A DNA stretch of 64,000 bases from Prevotellaceae bacterium. GTDB lineage: Bacteria > Bacteroidota > Bacteroidia > Bacteroidales > Paludibacteraceae. The notes below the pieces were generated by a model. That model saw only the letters and a list, made by a program, of their open reading frames with translations, was not told the origin of the DNA and did no database searches. Location of the stretch: the NCBI GenBank assembly GCA_031271465.1, contig JAISVR010000043.1, forward strand, positions 62,001 to 126,000. Reading direction: 5' to 3'. This document shows positions 44,241 through 53,108 of the stretch, in pieces (within the stretch, counting starts at the first letter, position 1; every line of letters begins with the position of its first letter). A program made the position numbers and the translations under genes.

Positions 44241-44396
44241 TTTACTTTCCCTAAAATAAGTGTCGGGCACAACCTTTAAATTATTAAATTATATTTTAAA
44301 AAAAATCTTATTCCGCTATCCCTATCCCTCGTTCAGGAAAGGTATTTGTTGTTGCAAGAGCACTGTGCAAATGCCTCTACGCGTTATCTTTCCCGT

Positions 44397-44672
44397 TTAC
44401 ACTTTCTTCCAACGCTTCAATGTAGATAAAAACTCGCGGAGCATAGGGCGTGCCTCATCGGGGCTGAAGTTATTTCCTGTTTCTGCGTTCCAGTGGTCTA
44501 AAAATTGCAGGTTTGTTTCCAGCATTTCTTCCATTGTTACATCGCGGGTAAATGCCCCATGCTGATAGCAGTAATGACAATATTCGCGATTGGTACTTCC
44601 GTCGGCATTGGTACCGAAATCTTCTGCGGATTTCATGTTCATCCCGCAACTTTGACAAATTAATTCGTTCAT
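44397..44672 (-). CDS. Small zinc-ribbon protein
   Basis: 91 residues. N-terminal zinc site C6-x2-C9 (CQSCGM) and C32-x2-C35 (CHYCYQHG), the pattern of the putative zinc-ribbon family common in Bacteroidota, then a helical domain with VTMEEMLE. No known function. It stands alone, with 156 bases to the DUF805 gene and about 60 to mnmA on the same strand; it could be co-transcribed with mnmA. Confidence 0.85.
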   Translation of the reverse strand: MNELICQSCGMNMKSAEDFGTNADGSTNREYCHYCYQHGAFTRDVTMEEMLETNLQFLDHWNAETGNNFSPDEARPMLREFLSTLKRWKKV

Positions 44673-44734
44673 GGTTTTTGTTTTTAATGTTTTTCGAAAT
44701 TATCTATTTAATGCAAGTTAAAAAAATTCCACCA

Positions 44735-45808
44735 TCAAATAATTTCTCCGCTGCCAATACAAATCCGTCCCTCAACATCGTACACCACTCCAAACTGTCC
44801 CGAAGCAATGCCCTGCTGTTTCTGTTCGGTGCGAATGCGGTAAATATCACCTATCTTTTCTATTGTGCCGCGGGTAAACTCGGGCGTGTGGCGAATTTTC
44901 ACCAAACAATCGCATACCTCCCCCTCCTCTACCGCCGCAAGCATATAAGGCGCAGCAATGTAATTGAAACCTTTGAGGTTTACCACTGTTCCATACTGCG
45001 TTTCGGGGTCGTAGCCCTGCGATATGAAAATCGTATTTTCGTCGATATCCTTTTTCACCACAAACCACGGTCCGCCGCTCAAGCCAATACCTTTGCGCTG
45101 CCCAATGGTATGAAACCAATACCCTTTATGCTCGCCAAGCACCTTGCCACTTTCAAACTCCACAATTTTCCCCGGCTTTTCGCCCAAATAGCGTTTAATA
45201 AAATCGTTATAATGCACCTTGCCGAGAAAACAAATACCCTGACTGTCTTTCCTCGTAGCAGAAGGCAGCTTGGCATCGACGGCAATTTGCCTCACCTCGC
45301 TTTTCGGCAAATGCCCAATGGGAAACATCGAACGGCTAACCTGCATATTGCTCATCCGGGCAAGAAAATAAGTCTGGTCCTTCACCCTATCTGCCGAAGT
45401 AGACAAATAGACAGTATTCTCTATTTCCGTGGTCGTAGCATAATGTCCGGTAGCAATCTTGTCGTAATCGTGCCCCCACCGTTGGTCAAAATAACCGAAC
45501 TTGATAAGTTTGTTGCACATCATATCGGGGTTTGGAGTAAGTCCGCGGCGCACGCTATCGATGGTGTAGGCAACCACGCTGTCCCAGTATTCCTTGTGCA
45601 ACGATACCATCTCAACCCGCAAGCCGTAGTGCCGCCCAAGCCATTGCACAATAGTCATATCATCTTCCGCCGGACAGTCGATATATCCGTGCTCATCTTC
45701 CATGCCTATTTTTATGTAAAAAATATCGGGATTATAACCCTGCTCTTTCAACAAGTGCACAGCCACCGAACTATCTACTCCTCCCGAAACCAGTGCGGCA
45801 ATATTCAT
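44735..45808 (-). CDS. mnmA: tRNA 2-thiouridine(34) synthase MnmA
   Basis: About 357 residues. PP-loop SGGVDSS (8-14) for ATP binding, the catalytic Cys pair in NPDMMCNKLIKFG and SQGICFLG, and the C-terminal beta-barrel that binds tRNA. It adds sulfur to U34 of tRNA Lys/Glu/Gln. The frame is open to a GTG at 45844, but a -7 box TATCTTTG ends exactly there, so transcription must start downstream and the ATG at 45808 (MNIAALVSGG) is the start. Confidence 0.94.
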   Translation of the reverse strand: MNIAALVSGGVDSSVAVHLLKEQGYNPDIFYIKIGMEDEHGYIDCPAEDDMTIVQWLGRHYGLRVEMVSLHKEYWDSVVAYTIDSVRRGLTPNPDMMCNKLIKFGYFDQRWGHDYDKIATGHYATTTEIENTVYLSTSADRVKDQTYFLARMSNMQVSRSMFPIGHLPKSEVRQIAVDAKLPSATRKDSQGICFLGKVHYNDFIKRYLGEKPGKIVEFESGKVLGEHKGYWFHTIGQRKGIGLSGGPWFVVKKDIDENTIFISQGYDPETQYGTVVNLKGFNYIAAPYMLAAVEEGEVCDCLVKIRHTPEFTRGTIEKIGDIYRIRTEQKQQGIASGQFGVVYDVEGRICIGSGEII

Positions 45809-45843
45809 TTTCCGATTATCCACATTAAAAAACTTACTGCCCA

Positions 45844-45851
45844 CAAAGATA
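45844..45851 (-). promoter_or_regulatory. -7 box of mnmA
   Basis: TATCTTTG on the minus strand. It overlaps the alternative GTG start of mnmA and excludes it. Confidence 0.6.
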
Positions 45852-45979
45852 AATTATTTTGCTTATCCGCAAAACTACTTTTAACTATTCTAAGGAAGAA
45901 AAAAATATTTATATATTGTAAAAAAACTTCTCTTAAGCAATAATTAAGTAAAAGATAAAGGTGAAAAGCTGTGCTTATG

Positions 45980-46011
45980 TTGTGGAAAATATCAAAATTT
46001 GCCTATTTTTG
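45980..46011 (+). promoter_or_regulatory. Promoter of the DUF1599 gene
   Basis: TTG (45980-45982), 21 bases, TATTTTTG (46004-46011). The transcript would start near 46017, which excludes the upstream GTG at 45961 and fixes the start at 46054. Confidence 0.65.
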
Positions 46012-46053
46012 CTCCTTCAATTATTCAATTCCTATTTATTTTCAATTCTCAAC

Positions 46054-46602
46054 ATGGATACTAACCAACAGTTCGACCACATAGCCGCCATTTGTCGCGA
46101 TATTTTCAGCAAAAAACTAAGCGACTACGGAGCAGCATGGCGCATTATGCGTCCCGCTTCGGTTACCGACCAGATTTTTATCAAAGCAAACCGTATTCGA
46201 AGCATCGAAACGAAAAAAGTCAGCCTCGTAGGCGACGACATCCGCGGCGAACTGATTGCTATTGTCAATTACGGCATCATCGGACTGATACAACTCGAAC
46301 TCGGATTTTCCGAGCAAGCCGACTTATCGAAAGAACAGGTGCTCGAAAAATACGACCACTACCTGCAAGCTGCAAAAGATTTGATGACAGCCAAAAATCA
46401 CGACTACGACGAAGCTTGGCGACTTATGCGCCCCGAATCGTACACCGATCTCATACTGATGAAACTCTACCGTACCAAGCAAATAGAACGCAACGCCGGC
46501 AAAACGCTTATATCCGAAGGCATCGACGCCAATTATTACGATATGATAAATTACGCCGTGTTCGGCTTGATAAAAATAGAATTTGAAAAACCATCATGCT
46601 GA
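46054..46602 (+). CDS. DUF1599 protein with two tandem domain copies
   Basis: 182 residues built of two similar halves: SKKLSDYGAAWRIMRP...SIE...IVNYGIIGLIQLEL and TAKNHDYDEAWRLMRP...IERN...MINYAVFGLIKIEF. DUF1599 is a nucleotide-modification-associated family, found in phages and in many Bacteroidetes genomes; its cellular role is not known. First gene of DUF1599 - DoxX-like - tpiA, an order conserved in Bacteroidales. Start set by the promoter at 45980-46011. Confidence 0.88.
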   Translation: MDTNQQFDHIAAICRDIFSKKLSDYGAAWRIMRPASVTDQIFIKANRIRSIETKKVSLVGDDIRGELIAIVNYGIIGLIQLELGFSEQADLSKEQVLEKYDHYLQAAKDLMTAKNHDYDEAWRLMRPESYTDLILMKLYRTKQIERNAGKTLISEGIDANYYDMINYAVFGLIKIEFEKPSC

Positions 46603-46675
46603 ACTTGCTTCTGCATCTCTCATAAAACAATGAAAATTGCGGGTTAAACCCATAACGACAATTAAAACAAAAAAT

Positions 46676-47917
46676 ATGAAACGAACGATTCTTATCATCT
46701 CCCGCCTGCTACTCGGCAGCGTATTCGTATTTTCGGGCTTTGTAAAAGCGATAGACCCACTCGGATTTACCTACAAAATTGAAGATTACCTCACGGCGAT
46801 GGGTCCGTTTATGGAACAGTTTTCCGGGTTGGCATTCATTGCTTCGGTATTGCTTTCGGCTGTCGAACTGGTTGTCGGGTTGAATCTCGTGCTTGGAATT
46901 CGCTTGCGCGAAAGCAACTTCGGTGCGGCTCTACTCATGTTGTTTATGACACCCCTCACACTGTGGATTGCCCTCACAAACCCTGTAACCGATTGTGGCT
47001 GCTTCGGCGATGCGCTGGTGATTGACAACTGGACAACTTTTTGGAAAAACACTGTGTTGTGTGCATTAATTATCGTTATTTTCCTGCTTCGAAAGGAACA
47101 TCGTCCCTTTGTACGCAACCGTGCGCAATGGATAATCGCCGTTTACGGTTTTGTATTTGCCATCGTTCTGTCGATATATTGCTATCGTCATTTGCCGCTG
47201 ATAGATTTTCGTCCTTATAAAATTGAAGCCAATATCTTGGAAGGAATGTCTGTTCCCGAAAATGCGCCAATGGATTCGTTCGACATCAAACTCATTTATA
47301 CCAAAGACGGCGTAGAAAAGGAATTCGCCCTCGAAAATTATCCCGCAAGCGACAGTACATGGACTTTCGTCGACCAAAAAACTACTTTGATAAAAAAAGG
47401 CTATGAACCGCCCATTCACGATTTTACCATCACGATCGATGGCGAAGATATTACGCAAGATATGTTGGCAAATGAAGGTTACACATTTCTGCTCATTGCC
47501 TACGATTTAAACAAAGCCAACCTCGCACAGGCAGAGAAATTCAACAACATTTACCGGTATGCACAGCAAAACGGTTACGATTTTTATGCCCTCACCGCTT
47601 CGCTTGCCAGCGATATTGAGAATTATCGAAAAGCAAGCGGAGCCGAATATCCTTTTGGATTTACAGACAAAATTACGCTCAAAACCATTATTCGTTCCAA
47701 TCCGGGTTTAATGCTGATAAAAAATGCTACCGTGATTGGCAAATGGCATCACAATGATTTGCCTGAGTTCCGCCAACCGCTCGAAAATTCATATCTTGGC
47801 AAGGCTGAACTTCCCGACACAAAAGGGCGTATTCTTATCGTTGCGCTGTTGTTTTTCATTCCCGTACTGCTTATTGCCGGCGTGGATAGATTTTTGAAAA
47901 TAAAGAAGGAAAAATGA
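46676..47917 (+). CDS. DoxX-like membrane protein with C-terminal thioredoxin-like region (BT_3928 type)
   Basis: 413 residues. The first four transmembrane helices form a DoxX/MauE-type domain (SRLLLGSVFVFSGFVKAIDP; NPVTDCGCFGDAL with a Cys-x-Cys), then a periplasmic domain (about 185-385) with thioredoxin-like secondary structure but no CxxC, and a last transmembrane helix (about 385-405). Members of this group are conserved next to tpiA in Bacteroidales; a redox or folding role in the envelope is likely but unproven. The frame extends to a TTG at 46637, but the ATG at 46676 (MKRTILIIS) is preferred. Confidence 0.88.
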   Translation: MKRTILIISRLLLGSVFVFSGFVKAIDPLGFTYKIEDYLTAMGPFMEQFSGLAFIASVLLSAVELVVGLNLVLGIRLRESNFGAALLMLFMTPLTLWIALTNPVTDCGCFGDALVIDNWTTFWKNTVLCALIIVIFLLRKEHRPFVRNRAQWIIAVYGFVFAIVLSIYCYRHLPLIDFRPYKIEANILEGMSVPENAPMDSFDIKLIYTKDGVEKEFALENYPASDSTWTFVDQKTTLIKKGYEPPIHDFTITIDGEDITQDMLANEGYTFLLIAYDLNKANLAQAEKFNNIYRYAQQNGYDFYALTASLASDIENYRKASGAEYPFGFTDKITLKTIIRSNPGLMLIKNATVIGKWHHNDLPEFRQPLENSYLGKAELPDTKGRILIVALLFFIPVLLIAGVDRFLKIKKEK

Positions 47918-47978
47918 AGAATCTAAAAACTTCTTTATACACTTTACAACCTTGAATAACTTACAAACTCAATAAACC

Positions 47979-48737
47979 ATGAGAAAAAATATCGTAGCAG
48001 GAAACTGGAAAATGAACAAGCTCTTCGACGAAGGACTGGAACTTGCCACACAAATAAAAGAACTATTGAACAACGAACCGCTTCCCTGTGAGGTAATTAT
48101 TCTTCCGTCGTTTATCCATTTGCCCTGCATGGTCGATGCGATGGAAGGAAGCGTAATTAAAATCGGCGCGCAGAATTGTTCCGACAAAGCCGCAGGAGCT
48201 TACACCGGCGAGGTAAGTGCGGCAATGATAAAATCGACCGGAGCAAGCTATGTTATTGTCGGGCATTCGGAACGCCGTCAATATTACGGCGAAACTTCAG
48301 CTATGCTTAAAAATAAAGTAGAAATGGTTTTGGCAAATAATCTTACGCCTATTTTCTGTTTTGGCGAAATGCTTCGAGAACGCGAGGAGAATCGCCATTT
48401 TTCGGTAGTCAAAGCACAGATTGAAGAATCGCTTTTCAGTCTTCCGGCAGAAGATTTTGCACGCCTTGTATTGGCATACGAACCCGTATGGGCTATCGGT
48501 ACAGGCAAAACTGCCACTGCCGGGCAAGCACAAGAGATGCACGCCTTTGTACGCGCAGCAATCGCAGCAAAATACAACGCAACAATTGCCGACAACACAA
48601 GTATTCTCTATGGAGGAAGTTGCAATCCTTCTAACGCCCGCGAACTCTTTTTGCAACCCGATGTAGACGGGGGCTTGATTGGAGGTTCTGCACTCGTAGC
48701 CAACGATTTTGTAAGTATTATCAAAGCATTTTTATAA
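47979..48737 (+). CDS. tpiA: Triosephosphate isomerase
   Basis: 252-residue TIM barrel: [13 protein letters not shown] (catalytic Lys and Asn), VIVGHSERR (catalytic His), [16 protein letters not shown] (catalytic Glu and flexible loop), [10 protein letters not shown] and [10 protein letters not shown] (phosphate-binding loops). Interconverts dihydroxyacetone phosphate and glyceraldehyde-3-phosphate in glycolysis. Third gene of the conserved DUF1599 - DoxX-like - tpiA block, 61 bases after the previous stop. Confidence 0.98.
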   Translation: MRKNIVAGNWKMNKLFDEGLELATQIKELLNNEPLPCEVIILPSFIHLPCMVDAMEGSVIKIGAQNCSDKAAGAYTGEVSAAMIKSTGASYVIVGHSERRQYYGETSAMLKNKVEMVLANNLTPIFCFGEMLREREENRHFSVVKAQIEESLFSLPAEDFARLVLAYEPVWAIGTGKTATAGQAQEMHAFVRAAIAAKYNATIADNTSILYGGSCNPSNARELFLQPDVDGGLIGGSALVANDFVSIIKAFL

Positions 48738-48820
48738 AGTATAGTTTGTTATAGAGTTTAGTACAAGAAAAAAACCGCTAATCACTAAACTCCATATTCC
48801 AAATCACTAAACTCTAATTT

Positions 48821-49570
48821 ATGTATTTCCTATCAGCACTTAAAGAACTCGGAAGTTATACGCTACTGATGTGGCGAGTATTTTCGCGCCCCGACCGCTG
48901 GCGCATGACACTCAAACAAATTCCGGTTGAAATAGATAAACTGGTTATCAATTCGTTGGGCATTGTAGTGATAATCTCCATTTTTATCGGAGCCATTCTC
49001 ACTATTCAAACCAAGTTGAATACCAATGACCCATTACTGCCGCGTTACAGTACCGGATTAGTTACGCGCGACACACTGTTGCTCGAATTTTCGTCTACCA
49101 TCCTTTGCCTCATTCTGGCTGGGAAAGTAGGCAGCAATGTAGCTTCCGAAATCGGCACCATGCGCATTACCGAACAAATTGACGCACTCGAAATAATGGG
49201 AGTCAATTCAGCCAATTACCTTATTCTACCCAAAATAATCGCTTTCGTATTGATGATTCCGTGCCTGGTTATTATCAGTATGGGTGTAGGGTTGGTAGGT
49301 GGCTATATGGTGGGAATGTTTTCCGATGTAATTACGGTAAACGATTATATATACGGCATTCAGTACTATTTTATACCTTTTTATATTGTATATTCGCTGG
49401 TAAAATCGCTCGTTTTTGCATTTATTATTGTTTCGGTAGCATCATTCTACGGCTACTATGCACATGGCGGTGCACTTGATGTGGGCAAAGCAAGTACCAA
49501 AGCCGTGGTAAACAGCAGCATACTCATCCTTTTGTTCAATATCGTGATTACTAATTTTATGCTCACCTAA
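48821..49570 (+). CDS. mlaE: MlaE-family ABC transporter permease
   Basis: 249 residues, five to six transmembrane helices, with the permease signature ELGSYTLL near the start, the GAILTIQTKLN segment, and EIGTMRITEQIDALEIMGVN, the conserved cytoplasmic coupling loop. With MlaF it forms the inner-membrane part of the Mla phospholipid transporter that maintains outer-membrane asymmetry. The next gene is mlaF (25 bases). The MCE-domain subunit MlaD is not at this locus; it may be elsewhere. Confidence 0.93.
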   Translation: MYFLSALKELGSYTLLMWRVFSRPDRWRMTLKQIPVEIDKLVINSLGIVVIISIFIGAILTIQTKLNTNDPLLPRYSTGLVTRDTLLLEFSSTILCLILAGKVGSNVASEIGTMRITEQIDALEIMGVNSANYLILPKIIAFVLMIPCLVIISMGVGLVGGYMVGMFSDVITVNDYIYGIQYYFIPFYIVYSLVKSLVFAFIIVSVASFYGYYAHGGALDVGKASTKAVVNSSILILLFNIVITNFMLT

Positions 49571-49595
49571 TCTTTGTCAACCGGTTCTCAAAATC

Positions 49596-50357
49596 ATGAT
49601 AGAAATCAAAAATGTAAAAAAATCCTTTGATGGAAACACAGTACTCAAAGGAATTTCGGCAGTGTTCGAGGCAGGAAAAGCCAATCTTATTATCGGACAA
49701 AGTGGTTCGGGAAAAACTGTTTTAATGAAATGTATTATCGGATTGCATCGTATCGATAACGGTGAAATTCGCTACGACGGACGCAACCTACCCGATATGC
49801 GTTTTAAGGAAATGAAATTACTGCGCCGAGAAGTTGGTATGCTTTTTCAAGGATCTGCTCTTTTCGATTCACAAACGGTGCTCGAAAATGTATGTTACCC
49901 ACTGCGCATGTTTTCCAATATGACCGAAAAAGAAATTGCTCAACGCGCTAAATTCTGCCTTGGTCGTGTCAATTTGGAACCGAAAGCCTACGAACTTTTT
50001 CCTTCCGAAATAAGCGGCGGAATGCAAAAGCGCGCTGCTATTGCCCGTGCCATTGCCCTTAATCCACGCTATTTATTCTGCGACGAACCAAACTCGGGGC
50101 TTGACCCTTTTACTGCACTCGTAATAGACCGTCTTATCAAAGAAATTACCGAAGAATACAACATCACTACCATTGTAAATACCCACGACATGAATTCGGT
50201 AATGGAAATCGGCGACAGTATCATTTTTATACGCCAAGGCGAAAAAGAATGGGAAGGAAATCGTCACCAAATATTACATAGCAATAATCAATATCTCAAT
50301 GATTTTGTCTTTGCTTCCAATTTATTTAAAAAAGTAAAAGAAAAATATAGTAAATAA
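49596..50357 (+). CDS. mlaF: MlaF-family ABC transporter ATP-binding protein
   Basis: 253 residues: Walker A GQSGSGKT, MLFQGSALFDSQTVLENV (the Q-loop sequence typical of MlaF), signature ISGGMQKRAAIARAIA, Walker B YLFCDEPNSGLDP, and the H-loop VNTHDM. Powers phospholipid transport with MlaE. End of a two-gene unit; a 26-bp-arm inverted repeat and then a bidirectional terminator follow. Confidence 0.94.
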   Translation: MIEIKNVKKSFDGNTVLKGISAVFEAGKANLIIGQSGSGKTVLMKCIIGLHRIDNGEIRYDGRNLPDMRFKEMKLLRREVGMLFQGSALFDSQTVLENVCYPLRMFSNMTEKEIAQRAKFCLGRVNLEPKAYELFPSEISGGMQKRAAIARAIALNPRYLFCDEPNSGLDPFTALVIDRLIKEITEEYNITTIVNTHDMNSVMEIGDSIIFIRQGEKEWEGNRHQILHSNNQYLNDFVFASNLFKKVKEKYSK

Positions 50358-50385
50358 CGGAATTGCTTGTAAAGCAAACCATCGC

Positions 50386-50454
50386 CGTCATTGCGAGGTA
50401 CGAAGCAATCTCGTAATATTTTTTCTATAGATTGCTTCGTACCTCGCAATGACG
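50386..50454. repeat. Perfect 26-bp inverted repeat, GTCATTGCGAG family
   Basis: Arms at 50386-50411 and 50429-50454 are perfectly complementary, joining CGTCATTGCGAGG and GAAGCAATCT. Located just after mlaF and before the shared terminator. Confidence 0.9.
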
Positions 50455-50488
50455 AACTAGCATCAAAGGGATAGTTCCAATAAATATT

Positions 50489-50529
50489 AAAAACAAAAAA
50501 GCCTGTAAAATACAGGCTTTTTTGTTTTT
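50489..50529. terminator. Bidirectional terminator between mlaF and gldN
   Basis: A 19-bp stem (AAAAACAAAAAAGCCTGTA at 50489-50507 with its complement at 50511-50529) and a 3-base loop; T run on both strands. It serves converging mlaEF and gldKLMN. Confidence 0.9.
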
Positions 50530-50549
50530 AATAGGCAAAGAAGAGGAAA

Positions 50550-51434
50550 TTAATATTCCCACAAATCCTGCTCCATATTAATAATATCGGTTTTGATGCG
50601 TTGCTGTTCGCGTTTTACATCTTCTTGCGTTCCATTGTAATCCAAAATCATACGGTTTTGGATGTTCGATTCCTTGTAAATATTGCTTGCAAAACGACGC
50701 TTGATAAACAAATCGTCAAAAGACATACGAGCACCATTATTTTTGTCAGTAATCAAAATTTCATGCTGAACAAAATATGGACGCAAGTTATCGTAAGGAA
50801 TCCAGCAGATTGGGAAATTTTGTATTCCTACTCCACGGTCGGTAACAAGCACCGGACAAATGGCAATAATTTTCACCGTAAAAGTAGAAGAATTTCTATC
50901 GAAGAACCATACTTCTTTCATGAAATATTTTATCACTTCCCGGTTTGGAATATCAGCCTCTTCTACTTCAAAAGTTCTAACTTTAGTAGTTGGGTCAACC
51001 TGAGCTTTATAGATTATTTCAAATTTCTTCAAAATATCTTCTTCAAAGTCAATCGCATTTGCTTTGGTAAATTTCTCATCGGCAAATTCGAACTTAAAAG
51101 CAGGTACCTTTTTATCTTTAATCAAGGTAAAAATCTCAGAAAAGAGCGCACGACCATTATTCGACGGTTCTTCAGGATAGTAAAGCGGATAGTTCATTTT
51201 CTCGCGCAAATCTAACACGCGATATACCACTTTCTGCCAATAAATATCGTCGGCTCTTGGGCTTTGATACTCTATGGGAGTTAACTCCTTCATGTCATAA
51301 CTTGTAGGCAAGTTAGCAGGAATTTCACCATATTCGTTAAAGAAATCGTCGGTGGTTGAACTTTGAGCAAATGCACTCGCGCCTAAAGCGAAAACTACCA
51401 TCAACGGCAATAATATCCGATTAATTGCTTTCAT
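50550..51434 (-). CDS. gldN: Type IX secretion / gliding protein GldN
   Basis: 294 residues with a signal peptide (1-23, ASAFA-Q) and the GldN/PorN family pattern (QSPRADDIYWQKVVYRVLDLREKMN, VWFFDRNSSTFTVKI, YDNLRPYFVQHE). A periplasmic subunit that associates with GldK in the large ring of the T9SS. Last gene of porP-gldK-gldL-gldM-gldN, 36 bases after gldM, followed by a bidirectional terminator. Also named porN. Confidence 0.95.
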   Translation of the reverse strand: MKAINRILLPLMVVFALGASAFAQSSTTDDFFNEYGEIPANLPTSYDMKELTPIEYQSPRADDIYWQKVVYRVLDLREKMNYPLYYPEEPSNNGRALFSEIFTLIKDKKVPAFKFEFADEKFTKANAIDFEEDILKKFEIIYKAQVDPTTKVRTFEVEEADIPNREVIKYFMKEVWFFDRNSSTFTVKIIAICPVLVTDRGVGIQNFPICWIPYDNLRPYFVQHEILITDKNNGARMSFDDLFIKRRFASNIYKESNIQNRMILDYNGTQEDVKREQQRIKTDIINMEQDLWEY

Positions 51435-51470
51435 AATTATACTATTTTAAATTATACTTCTTTTATCTGT

Positions 51471-53057
51471 TTAATAAATCATAACTTCCATTGGCGGTAA
51501 GTTTCTCACTAATCCATCGGGACCTTTTGCTTTGATACCCGAAAGGAAGAATTTTTTATTCCTTGGCAGTTTCTTGATGTAAGTCATCTGCGCAGTCGTA
51601 AAATTATCTCCATTTGAAGGTTCTACACTTGTACCCATTGCTTCGGTAACATTCAACTCAAAACTGAGTATATCAAATTTTGCTTCAATATCGGCATCGT
51701 CCAATTCAGCTCTGAGTTTGGTAACTTCAAGCAAGTTGCTTTTTTTCATTTCTCTATCCGCAGGAGTTTTATATTTTCGAGGCGAACCATCTTTCGTATA
51801 CGGAATAAAGGCTACAGGCGGCGGCAACATTTTTACACGGAAACTTTTTGCACCCATTGTTTGGGTTTTACCATCAATTTTTGCAACTGCGGTTATCACA
51901 ACTTCCTGTCCTACCTTTGCAGGACGCACAATGTAACCCTTAGCCGCTCTGGTAAGAGTACCACCGGTAATACTTGGCGTTACATGCGAAGCCGGCACTC
52001 CGGGAACGGAAACACTCACTTCGTTGTCGATACCGGCATAGAAAACATTCATCTGGTCTGCCGAGATAGTTGCTGTAGGCTCGCCCACATTATAATCCGA
52101 CTCGAATGGGAAATGTTGAGGACTGCCGTCAGGACGCTTGATACGAATATAACCTGCGAACTTCTGTTCTCCAATAGCACTTGCAACTCTTTCGTATTTT
52201 CCGTCGGGAACAAGAGTTCCTCCGGTAAAGCTTTTCACATCGCCACCAATATATACTTCCGGTTTTTGCGTTGTATCACTTGCTGCTAATACAATTTGCG
52301 CCGAGTATTTACTATTCTTAATAACATATTTAGAATTCGGTATCACCAATGCTTCAACTTTGTTTACACGAAAATCTTCGGCATCAACTTGACTCTTCAA
52401 GTAGGTAATCATCTCGCCTTCGGTATTACGAACATCTGCCTGAATTTTTGAAAGTATGGTAGTTACTGCTGCAAGCGGCATCATTTCAAAAGTAGCAACA
52501 CGCCAAGGACGCATTTCACCATCATCATTTCTTTGATCACCTGTATCAAATGTTTTTATTATCTGCGACTTTTTTTCAGGGTCGGCAACCAAACCTGCCA
52601 TATAATCCCGATACTGTTCTATCGCTTTCTGAATCACCTTACCTTGTCCACCGTTTTCATCCAAGCACACAGTACCTGCGGCATCTAAATTATCTTTTGC
52701 TTCAATGTGATCTAAAGTTCCTTCAGGTCCATCGGCAGTTCTGATAATTTTAAGTTTTAAAGTATCAATCTGATTGTATAATTCATTCGACTTTTGTTGT
52801 ACTTCTTTAGCTTTATTCAACCAAGTAGCGATTCGTTGCGAAGGATTCATTACATATAAATCTCCGAACTTTTTCATCGTCCCTTCATTTCTATTTACTA
52901 CTCCTTCGGTACTTACTTTCAGACTGTGTTCCACCATGGTAAACCCTTCTAAAATACTTGCCGACACATTCAATGCAAGCATCGCAGTAAGTACGATATA
53001 CATCATACCTATCATTTTCTGCCTCGGGGTTTCCGGACAATTGGTTGCTCCTCCCAT
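51471..53057 (-). CDS. gldM: Type IX secretion motor subunit GldM
   Basis: 528 residues. Cytoplasmic start GGATNCPETPRQKMIGMMYIVLTAMLALNVSASILEGF with one transmembrane helix (about 17-36), then a long periplasmic part of four beta/alpha domains ending in NLPPMEVMIY. With GldL it forms the proton-driven rotary motor of T9SS and gliding and reaches across the periplasm to GldKN. Length and N terminus are canonical. Gap to gldL is 51 bases. Confidence 0.96.
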   Translation of the reverse strand: MGGATNCPETPRQKMIGMMYIVLTAMLALNVSASILEGFTMVEHSLKVSTEGVVNRNEGTMKKFGDLYVMNPSQRIATWLNKAKEVQQKSNELYNQIDTLKLKIIRTADGPEGTLDHIEAKDNLDAAGTVCLDENGGQGKVIQKAIEQYRDYMAGLVADPEKKSQIIKTFDTGDQRNDDGEMRPWRVATFEMMPLAAVTTILSKIQADVRNTEGEMITYLKSQVDAEDFRVNKVEALVIPNSKYVIKNSKYSAQIVLAASDTTQKPEVYIGGDVKSFTGGTLVPDGKYERVASAIGEQKFAGYIRIKRPDGSPQHFPFESDYNVGEPTATISADQMNVFYAGIDNEVSVSVPGVPASHVTPSITGGTLTRAAKGYIVRPAKVGQEVVITAVAKIDGKTQTMGAKSFRVKMLPPPVAFIPYTKDGSPRKYKTPADREMKKSNLLEVTKLRAELDDADIEAKFDILSFELNVTEAMGTSVEPSNGDNFTTAQMTYIKKLPRNKKFFLSGIKAKGPDGLVRNLPPMEVMIY

Positions 53058-53108
53058 ATTATATTATTCCTTTCTAATTCTGTAAAATTTACATAATATG
53101 ATTGCAAA

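Noticed and set aside
45808..45844. Longer mnmA starting at GTG 45844
   Set aside because: The GTG overlaps the last base of a TATCTTTG -7 box, so it cannot be in the transcript.
44552..45943. 463-codon open frame antisense to mnmA
   Set aside because: Covers mnmA and both flanks without start signals or family features; composition typical of antisense frames.
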